From NCBI GenBank assembly GCA_003448875.1, contig DLXG01000311.1:1-8212 (forward strand): a DNA stretch of 8,212 nucleotides. The letters are read 5' to 3'. The notes beneath the pieces are model-generated. The model saw only the letters and a list, made by a program, of their open reading frames with translations. It had not been told where the DNA came from and did no database searches. Both the position numbers and the translations under genes were made by a program. Positions 1 through 5,419 of the stretch are shown here, one piece after another. Position 1 is the stretch's first letter. Every line of letters begins with the position of its first letter. The DNA is from Anaerolineaceae bacterium (lineage in GTDB: Bacteria; Chloroflexota; Anaerolineae; Anaerolineales; Anaerolineaceae).

Positions 1-1
1 G

Positions 2-1624
2 GCCATGGCGCCCCTGCGCGCTGCCTTCCCACCCCAAATTGTGCAGGTGATGGAAGAACAGATGAGCGGCCCATGCACCGCGGAAGTTGCCGCTTTCGAC
101 CGCTTCACCGACTTTCTCGAGGCTCCTGAAAAGGATGCTTTGGTTTTCGACGTGGTCATATTTGACACAGCCCCAACCGGCCACACGATCCGCCTGCTGG
201 AACTGCCGGCGGAATGGAGCCAGTCGATCGACGCCGCCAGCGCGGGCAGCGGGCAAACCTGCCTGGGACCTGCCGCAGCGATCCAGGATGCCAAGCACAA
301 ATATGAGCGTGCACTGGCGGCCATGCGCGAGAGCGATCAGACCAGCTTTATCTTTGTCCTGCACCCAGAAGCGATATCAATCAAGGAAACCCGGCGAGCT
401 ATCAGCGAGCTAAGCAAGTTAGGCATCCATAACTACCGCCTGATCGTCAATGGCGTTATTCCACCCGAAGGCACGCAGAACGCGCTCTTTGCTGCCCGGG
501 CGGAAATGCAGTCCCATTACCTGGAACAGATTAAAAAGGATCTGCCCTATTCCAAGCAATTCATGACCTTGTTGTCTGGGGAAATTAAAGGCATTCATCG
601 GCTAAGCCAGGTTGCGAAAATCTTCTTTGATGGGAACCCCGCGGAGAAAACCTTTCAGGCCGAGGCGATTGAGCCCCAGGTGATGCCCGTGATAACACCC
701 CTGGAGGATGTGCGGTCGCGCCTGCAGCCGAACGGCCACCAACGCACGGTGTTTTTTGCCGGTAAAGGCGGCGTGGGCAAAACGGTAGCTTCCTGCATCA
801 CGGCCGTCTGGCTGGCACGGCAGGGATACAAAACGCTCCTCTTAACCACTGATCCAGCAGCACATCTGGGCGATGTACTCGACAGCCCGGTGGGTGACGA
901 AATCGCGCCGGTAGCCGGCCAGCCCAATTTGTGGGCGGTCAAGATTGACCCAAAAGCCGCGGCGGAAACCTATAAGACGCGCATCCTCGAAGATGCCCGC
1001 CGGCGCGGACGGCCGGAAAGCGCCATCGCCGTGATGGAAGAGGAGCTTAACTCACCCTGTACCGAAGAGATGGCAGCCTTCGATAAGTTCATTGAATATG
1101 CCTCTTTGGAGGAATGGCAGGCGGTGATTTTTGATACTGCTCCGACTGGCCATACCTTGCGCCTGCTGGAACTACCCGTGGATTGGTCGAAGCAGCTGGA
1201 TGTAAAGATCTTTGCATCGGTCGATGCCACTGCTGCTGACGATGTGGCTAAGCAACGCTTTAGCAAAGTGATCGAGATGATGCGCGATCCAGCGCAGAGC
1301 ACGTTTGCCTTTGTGATGTACCCCGAAGCTACGCCTATTCTTGAAGCCTGGCGTGCTGCAAAAGAACTGAGCACCGTCGGGATCCGGCCAGGTCTGGTGG
1401 TCGCCAATCAGGTGATTCCAGCGCAGCAAGCCAATACGCCCTTCACCCATGCCCGCCGCGCCATGCAGGAGAAGTACCTGAGTGACATCGTGGATCGGTT
1501 TGGACTGCCGCTGGTACAAATTCCCCTCCTGCCGCAGGAAATCAAGGGGCTGACAATGCTAGCCGAATTAGCTGAGCAAATTTATCAAAACGACTTTGCT
1601 GTTGAAAATACAATAGGTCAGTAA
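2..1624 (+). CDS. arsA: ArsA-type arsenite/antimonite-driven ATPase, two-domain, 5' partial
   Basis: Partial gene: the reading frame runs in from the left edge. The in-frame ATG at 5 is not the start, because the N-terminal half lacks its P-loop (about 90 residues missing). ArsA is a soluble ATPase that energises As(III)/Sb(III) efflux through a membrane partner such as ArsB. Numbering from codon 5, the N-terminal half has Cys24 (SGPCTAE), DTAPTGH at 54-60 and Cys86 (TCLGP). A linker follows at about 210-247. The C-terminal half has P-loop GKGGVGKT at 253-260, TTDPAAH at 281-287, Cys352 (SPCTEEM) and a second DTAPTGH at 377-383. These three cysteines match E. coli ArsA Cys113, Cys172 and Cys422, the metalloid-binding site. 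This favours a true metalloid ATPase over the related Get3 tail-anchor factor, which is usually a single half. The C-terminal half lacks the CLGP segment, as in E. coli. The stop lies 14 bases before the next start. No arsB or arsD is visible in the window. Confidence 0.93.
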   Translation, partial: AMAPLRAAFPPQIVQVMEEQMSGPCTAEVAAFDRFTDFLEAPEKDALVFDVVIFDTAPTGHTIRLLELPAEWSQSIDAASAGSGQTCLGPAAAIQDAKHKYERALAAMRESDQTSFIFVLHPEAISIKETRRAISELSKLGIHNYRLIVNGVIPPEGTQNALFAARAEMQSHYLEQIKKDLPYSKQFMTLLSGEIKGIHRLSQVAKIFFDGNPAEKTFQAEAIEPQVMPVITPLEDVRSRLQPNGHQRTVFFAGKGGVGKTVASCITAVWLARQGYKTLLLTTDPAAHLGDVLDSPVGDEIAPVAGQPNLWAVKIDPKAAAETYKTRILEDARRRGRPESAIAVMEEELNSPCTEEMAAFDKFIEYASLEEWQAVIFDTAPTGHTLRLLELPVDWSKQLDVKIFASVDATAADDVAKQRFSKVIEMMRDPAQSTFAFVMYPEATPILEAWRAAKELSTVGIRPGLVVANQVIPAQQANTPFTHARRAMQEKYLSDIVDRFGLPLVQIPLLPQEIKGLTMLAELAEQIYQNDFAVENTIGQ

Positions 1625-1638
1625 AAAGGAGCCTCGGA

Positions 1639-2043
1639 ATGGTCGAAACAACCTGGAATGATTTAGAAGTTGCTTCCAAAGAAGTGGTGATGCAAGCTGC
1701 CAGGCAGTTTGCCGAGGTCCTTGCGGAAGCGCCGCAATTTCAGGCGTTTGAACAGGCCCTCTTCACCTTCCGACAGGATGCGGAAGCTCAAAGCGCCATT
1801 CAGGAATTTCAGAAAAAGCAGGCTTCTTTGAAAGCACTGTTGATGTTGAATGCAGTGAGCGCTGAGGATCGCCAGGAACTTCAGACTCTCCTCGACCGGG
1901 TCAACCAGCAGCCATCCGTCATTGCCTACAACCAGGCACAAGGAGCATTGGTGGCTTTGTCCCAAGAGCTTGGCGATCTGTTATCGAAGGCCATCGGGCT
2001 GGATTATGCCAGTGTCTGCCGGACAGGAGGCTGCTGTGGCTAA
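1639..2043 (+). CDS. YlbF/YmcA-family helical protein with C-terminal cysteine tail (first copy)
   Basis: A 134-residue, almost entirely alpha-helical protein with no membrane segment or signal peptide. The helical pattern (FAEVLAEAPQFQAFEQA, then a DAEAQSAIQEFQKKQ segment) fits the YlbF/YmcA (Com_YlbF, COG3679) family. In Bacillus the homologues RicA and RicF work with RicT in RNA processing and development, and that complex is reported to carry Fe-S clusters. Here the C-terminus has Cys127, Cys132 and Cys133 in VCRTGGCCG, the only cysteines in the protein. This suggests metal, metalloid or cluster binding (inference). The start is fixed by AAGGAG at 1626-1631, seven bases before the ATG. 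It sits 14 bases after arsA and 10 bases before a paralogue, so it is in the same operon. Family assignment is by pattern and I could not run a profile search. The biochemical role is unknown. Confidence 0.82.
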   Translation: MVETTWNDLEVASKEVVMQAARQFAEVLAEAPQFQAFEQALFTFRQDAEAQSAIQEFQKKQASLKALLMLNAVSAEDRQELQTLLDRVNQQPSVIAYNQAQGALVALSQELGDLLSKAIGLDYASVCRTGGCCG

Positions 2044-2053
2044 GGAGATCGAA

Positions 2054-2443
2054 ATGACATCGAACATCGCCGGGGTTTCCATCACCTTACTGGAAGCAAC
2101 GTCCAGTCTGGCGGAAAATTTGACCCAATCTGAACCATTTCTGCGCTATATAGCCGCAGTACAAAGGTTGCATGCAGATCCGCAGGCGATGCAATTGCTT
2201 TCTGACCTTTCTGCATTGCAGCAGAAAATTCGGAGGCAGCAAAATACAGGCGCTATTTCTCAAGTAGACCTGACGCAGCTGCGCGCACTACAAAGCGCGG
2301 TCGGCACAAATGAAACCATTCAGGACCATCTGATGACGCAGGAACTAGCTGTCGCCTTCTTGCGCGAAGTGAATCAGGAGATCAGCCAACAGTTGGGCGT
2401 GGATTTTGCCTCACTTGCCCGCCGTTCCAGCGGCTGTTGCTGA
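2054..2443 (+). CDS. YlbF/YmcA-family helical protein with Cys-Cys terminus (second copy)
   Basis: A 129-residue helical protein and paralogue of the gene just upstream. Both end in the same frame of residues: IGLDYASV then a Cys tail in the first, LGVDFASL then RRSSGCC in this one. Cys128 and Cys129, the last two residues, are the only cysteines. The frame is open back to 1922, but that stretch overlaps the upstream gene. The chosen ATG at 2054 has AAGGAG at 2042-2047, six bases away, and the Shine-Dalgarno shares bases with the upstream TAA stop, which is typical of translational coupling. Two adjacent YlbF-like paralogues suggest a heterodimer, as for RicA with RicF in Bacillus (analogy, not proof). 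The function in an ArsA operon is unknown. A thiol-bearing adaptor or metal chaperone is one possibility. Confidence 0.8.
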   Translation: MTSNIAGVSITLLEATSSLAENLTQSEPFLRYIAAVQRLHADPQAMQLLSDLSALQQKIRRQQNTGAISQVDLTQLRALQSAVGTNETIQDHLMTQELAVAFLREVNQEISQQLGVDFASLARRSSGCC

Positions 2444-2458
2444 GCAAGCGGATCGGAG

Positions 2459-2465
2459 AGGAGGT
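2459..2465 (+). promoter_or_regulatory. Strong Shine-Dalgarno deciding a GTG start
   Basis: AGGAGGT, essentially the full anti-16S complement, lies five bases before the GTG at 2471. No ATG lies in a suitable position in that frame, so this site is what supports the GTG start of the small thioredoxin-fold gene. Confidence 0.75.
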
Positions 2466-2470
2466 GCTCT

Positions 2471-2743
2471 GTGCATCAGGTTGTTATCATCGGCGCGCCG
2501 GTGGCCTGCAAAGAAGGCATTCAAGAAACCTGGCGGGAGGTAGCCGAGTGGGCAGCTGGGCAGATCAAAGCAAGGTATGGGAATGAAGTCACCGTTCGGT
2601 ACCATGATTTGTTTGACCCTGAATGCCCAGCGCTTCCAGACGAGGGTCAATTGCCAGTCGTTATAATAGATGGAATTGTAATTAGCTGTGGCGGAAAAAT
2701 ATCGATCCCACTTATCTGCAAAACGATCGATCAATCGCATTAA
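2471..2743 (+). CDS. Small thioredoxin-fold protein (YuzD/ArsD-like shape)
   Basis: A 90-residue cytoplasmic protein starting at GTG. It shows a minimal thioredoxin-fold layout: beta strand VVIIG at 4-8, Cys13 at the active-site loop (PVACKEG, one cysteine rather than CxxC), a long helix at about 17-35, strand VTVRYHDLF at 40-48, and the cis-proline turn LPVVIIDG at 61-68. A glycine-rich CGGKISIP stretch follows at 73-80. Cysteines are 13, 52, 73 and 83. The shape resembles YuzD (DUF1462) proteins and, more loosely, ArsD, the thioredoxin-fold As(III) chaperone that hands metalloid to ArsA. Specific membership is uncertain. As the last gene of the arsA operon (27 bases after the second YlbF-like gene), a role as redox partner or metallochaperone for the operon is reasonable inference. 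Its stop lies 9 bases from the convergent kinase gene. Confidence 0.75.
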   Translation: MHQVVIIGAPVACKEGIQETWREVAEWAAGQIKARYGNEVTVRYHDLFDPECPALPDEGQLPVVIIDGIVISCGGKISIPLICKTIDQSH

Positions 2744-2752
2744 AAGCTTGGT

Positions 2753-4249
2753 TTAAATATCACTATATGGCATTTGTATAGTAAAGCAGGTCCCGCCTTT
2801 TTCTTGCACTGAATTAGAATAAACCGGAGACTTGACCAACACCTTTCCACCATGCGCTTCCACTAGCTGCTTGACAATCGCCAGTCCGATCCCCGATCCG
2901 CCACTGCTTCGACTGCGTGACTTATCTGCCCGGTAAAAACGATCAAACACATAGGGGAGGTCCTCAACGGCAATGCCTCGGCCGGTGTCCGTAACATTCA
3001 GGATCGCTTCCCCATCCTTTTGAGATGCGTGGACGACAATTTCCCCATTTTCCGGCGTGTATCGCAGCGCGTTCGAAATCAGGTTTCGAAGTACCATATT
3101 CATCCTATCGGCGTCTACGAATACCGGCGGTAAGCCATCCGCCACGTCTGTCACGAGATTAACCTTCTGTTCGGCAGCCTGCATCTGGAACCCTTCGATA
3201 GCTAGTTCGACGATCCGTCTGGCAGGGACCATCGTTTTTTCGAGCTTCAACTGGCCAGCCTCCGCCAGGGACAGCAAGCGCAGATCGGCGATCAGGCGGG
3301 AAAGCAAATCGACCTCATCGCGTAGTGAAGCGATTTCTTCCGGGCTGGATGGCAGGACCCCATCCAGCATTCCTTCCAAATTTGCCTGCAGGATGGTGAC
3401 TGGCGTGCGTAATTCGTGGGCGATGTCCGCGATCATGCTCTGGCGCAGGTGCTGGTCGCGTTCCAAGGAATCGGCCATTTGATTGAAGGTGCGCGCCAGG
3501 GTGCCAACTTCATCATTGGATTTTACCGGAACACGCTGGTGGAGCTTGCCGTTCGCAATGTTTGAAGCGGCCTCGGTTACCGTCCGGATCGGCGAGACAA
3601 TTTGCCTGAACAGGAAAAATCCTAGAAGAAGCCCTAAAATGCCGGTCATTAATCCAGTGATCCAGGTCGTTCGCTGGACCGCATTGAGAAAATTGGCGCT
3701 AATCGAATTGCTGGCCGGTGTGCTGGAGACGGCTAGCAGGGTTCCAACTGGCTGTGAATTGACTTGCAGTGGAATGCCGGCCTGCAGATCATTGGCGGAG
3801 AGTTGCTGGTTCACCGCAGTTTGGGCGGTATCAGCGATGACCTTACCCTGGTTATCTGCCAGGATCAGGCGTACATCCATTATCCCCCACATGTCGCCCA
3901 TCATGCTGCTTGACCCCATCCAGTCTTGCATTCCCCCGTTCCACATCCCGTTATCGCCCATCATGCTTGGTCCCATGCGTTCCGATGGGGAAGTGGTTTC
4001 CCCGGTTCCACCCATCATCATTGAACTGGAATTGCCCAGGTACTGATCCACGCCCTGCCAGGTGCCATTTTGCGCATAATAACTGGCCAGCGAAGGCGCC
4101 AGGCGTGCTGCCCAGGCCTGTCCGGTAGTCGTCACATACTGGCTGAACTGGCTTTGTGTGAGTTGGTTGATCAACAGCGAATTGACTACGATCCCCAGTA
4201 GGATCACGCCGGCGAATGCACTGACCAGTTTTACCCAAAGACTGCGCAT
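2753..4249 (-). CDS. Membrane sensor histidine kinase with Met-rich extracytoplasmic loop
   Basis: A 498-residue HAMP-type sensor kinase of the BaeS/CusS general class. In order it has: membrane helix at about 4-28; extracytoplasmic domain at about 29-193; second membrane helix at 194-215; HAMP at about 213-265; HisKA with phospho-acceptor His278 (AHELRTP); N-box Asn389/Asn393 (NLISNALRYTP); DTGRG at 421-425; and GGSGIGLA at 450-457. It autophosphorylates and passes phosphate to the response regulator immediately upstream. The loop at residues 77-124 carries 13 Met with Gly, Asp and Trp, resembling Met-rich Cu(I)/Ag(I) binding segments, so a periplasmic soft-metal signal is likely (inference). 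The ATG at 4249 is chosen because GAGG lies five bases upstream. A GTG at 4264 overlaps the regulator stop as GTGA but has no Shine-Dalgarno and would add five residues. Confidence 0.93.
   Translation of the reverse strand: MRSLWVKLVSAFAGVILLGIVVNSLLINQLTQSQFSQYVTTTGQAWAARLAPSLASYYAQNGTWQGVDQYLGNSSSMMMGGTGETTSPSERMGPSMMGDNGMWNGGMQDWMGSSSMMGDMWGIMDVRLILADNQGKVIADTAQTAVNQQLSANDLQAGIPLQVNSQPVGTLLAVSSTPASNSISANFLNAVQRTTWITGLMTGILGLLLGFFLFRQIVSPIRTVTEAASNIANGKLHQRVPVKSNDEVGTLARTFNQMADSLERDQHLRQSMIADIAHELRTPVTILQANLEGMLDGVLPSSPEEIASLRDEVDLLSRLIADLRLLSLAEAGQLKLEKTMVPARRIVELAIEGFQMQAAEQKVNLVTDVADGLPPVFVDADRMNMVLRNLISNALRYTPENGEIVVHASQKDGEAILNVTDTGRGIAVEDLPYVFDRFYRADKSRSRSSGGSGIGLAIVKQLVEAHGGKVLVKSPVYSNSVQEKGGTCFTIQMPYSDI
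3894..3967 (-). repeat. In-frame 14-base direct repeat within the Met-rich kinase loop
   Basis: The + strand reads TCGCCCATCATGCT at 3894-3907 and again at 3954-3967. The copies are exactly 60 bases apart, so in frame by 20 codons, and encode the repeated Ser-Met-Met-Gly-Asp elements of the sensor loop. A third, looser Ser-Met-Met-Met-Gly-Gly copy lies N-terminal to them. This suggests the metal-binding loop grew by short tandem duplication. Confidence 0.7.
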
Positions 4250-4252
4250 GGC

Positions 4253-4258
4253 TTCCTC
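4253..4258 (-). promoter_or_regulatory. Shine-Dalgarno deciding the kinase start
   Basis: On the - strand GAGGAA precedes the ATG at 4249, with the GAGG core five bases away. It lies just past the response-regulator stop at 4261-4263, so ribosomes ending on the regulator can restart here. The alternative GTG at 4264 has no comparable site. Confidence 0.6.
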
Positions 4259-4260
4259 AA

Positions 4261-4941
4261 TCACGAAACGAATTTATACCCAACGCCATAAACGGTCAGG
4301 ATATAACGGGGACTGCGGGCATCATCGCCCAGTTTTGCGCGCAGGTTCTTGATATGTTGGTCTATCGCCCGCTCGTAACCTTCGTAGGCTGCATCCTGGG
4401 TGTTTTCTAGAAGCTGCAGGCGGGTAAAGACTTGCCCCGGGTGCTGGAGCAGAGTGGCCAGAAGGTCGAACTCAATCGGGGTCAGTTCCACCGTTGTTCC
4501 ATTGATCGCTGCCGCGTGCTGCTCGATACTCAAGGTGACCGGCCCGGCTTCCAGCATTCGGGGCGGCTGCACCTGCCCCTGGGTGCGTCGGAAGACCGCC
4601 CGAACCCGCGCTACCACTTCCCGCGGGCTAAAGGGTTTGGCGATATAGTCATCCGCGCCTAATTCCAACCCAACAATGCGATCGGTCTCTTCGCCCTGTG
4701 CGGTGAGCATGATGATCGGGACCCTGGACGTGCTACGGATCTGCCGGCAGATTTCCCAGCCGTCTTGATGCGGCAGCAAAATATCCAGGATGACCAAATC
4801 CGGCCGTTCATGATGGAACGCTGGCATGGCCAGCGCCCCATCTTGGACGGATACAGTTTTGTACCCGGCCTGCTCCAGATAAAGCTTAAGGGTGCGGGTT
4901 ATTTTCGCTTCATCGTCGATCAGCAAGATCTTTTCCGGCAT
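4261..4941 (-). CDS. OmpR/PhoB-family response regulator
   Basis: A 226-residue DNA-binding response regulator. The receiver domain (about 4-118) has the acidic pair Asp9/Asp10, phospho-acceptor Asp53 (LVILDILLP), the switch Thr80 (MLTAQ) and Lys102 in AKPF. The C-terminal winged-helix domain (about 130-226) has LTPIEFDLL, the recognition-helix region around AIDQHIKNLRAKLGDD, and the terminal YGVGYKF wing, all classic for OmpR/PhoB. All catalytic residues are present, so it should be functional. It precedes its histidine kinase by 11 bases, the usual paired order. A 98-base gap separates it from the thioredoxin-like gene upstream. I see no convincing promoter or terminator there, so it may be read through from the metal-efflux operon or have its own undetected promoter. 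AGGGA a few bases before the ATG acts as a modest Shine-Dalgarno. Confidence 0.95.
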   Translation of the reverse strand: MPEKILLIDDEAKITRTLKLYLEQAGYKTVSVQDGALAMPAFHHERPDLVILDILLPHQDGWEICRQIRSTSRVPIIMLTAQGEETDRIVGLELGADDYIAKPFSPREVVARVRAVFRRTQGQVQPPRMLEAGPVTLSIEQHAAAINGTTVELTPIEFDLLATLLQHPGQVFTRLQLLENTQDAAYEGYERAIDQHIKNLRAKLGDDARSPRYILTVYGVGYKFVS

Positions 4942-5039
4942 GTTTCCCTAAGCATACGCGATCATTGTGTAGAAGTTATGAGGATGAGCTGTTGGCGCAG
5001 CGACTCCTGAAACGAATAACACAGATTCTCGCTAACCCT

Positions 5040-5378
5040 TCATCCTGCTTGCGGCATGACTGACTCTTCCAAACCGTATTTATCCCTTAACTTCTGACGC
5101 AGCATTTCTACGCTTGGCCAGCCCTTTAATCCGTTTGGGGTAGCGTAGACCCGGCAGCTCATTGAAAAGCGATCCTGGTGCGTGGGCCAGAAATCAACAC
5201 CCTCTACTTGGAAGGAAGGAGAGCCAAGAAACCGGTGATCCACCGCTTCCTGGCCAGTTGTCACCTTGATTAATTGCACGGATGCATCCAGTTTCTCTTC
5301 CGTGATCGCCGTTTTTAGATTCGTCAGCGCCTGTTGCCAGGATGGGCACCCGTCAAAGTACAGCAAATTGATTTTCAT
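5040..5378 (-). CDS. Thioredoxin-like DF-family (seleno)protein homologue
   Basis: A 112-residue protein opening with strand INLLYFDG followed at once by Cys11 in FDGCPSW. The turn FLGSPSFQVEGVDFWP at about 50-65 supplies the cis-proline (Pro54) of a thioredoxin fold. Cys75 sits in SCRVY, followed by a GLKGWPSVEMLRQKL segment. This pattern matches what I know as the DF family of thioredoxin-like (seleno)proteins, often found next to mercury or heavy-metal genes, where some members have selenocysteine in place of the first Cys. Here it is a Cys codon, so no selenocysteine machinery is implied. The role is probably thiol redox or metal handling, but the substrate is unknown. It lies 41 bases after the P-type ATPase and is likely co-transcribed with it. 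AGAGG about ten bases before the ATG is a rather distant Shine-Dalgarno. Confidence 0.78.
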   Translation of the reverse strand: MKINLLYFDGCPSWQQALTNLKTAITEEKLDASVQLIKVTTGQEAVDHRFLGSPSFQVEGVDFWPTHQDRFSMSCRVYATPNGLKGWPSVEMLRQKLRDKYGLEESVMPQAG

Positions 5379-5419
5379 CCGGTCGAATACCTCTTTACAT
5401 TTTCATTGTTCTGTTCCGC

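Noticed and set aside
5..1624. ATG at position 5 as the true start of the ArsA gene
   Set aside because: The first domain would lack its P-loop although later signature motifs are intact, and the frame is open to the window edge, so the gene begins outside.
1922..2053. Upstream extension of the second YlbF-like gene
   Set aside because: It overlaps the first copy in another frame, reads as low-complexity shadow sequence, and the ATG at 2054 has a good Shine-Dalgarno.
2740..2759. Terminator between the convergent operons
   Set aside because: The stem is only five A-T pairs without GC content or a proper T-run, too weak to call.
3483..4046. 187-codon open frame on the + strand opposite the kinase
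   Set aside because: It is antisense to well-supported kinase motifs including the Met-rich loop and has no recognisable domain.
4942..5039. Separate promoter for the two-component system
   Set aside because: I found no pair of boxes close to consensus at suitable spacing and no clear direct repeats for the regulator.
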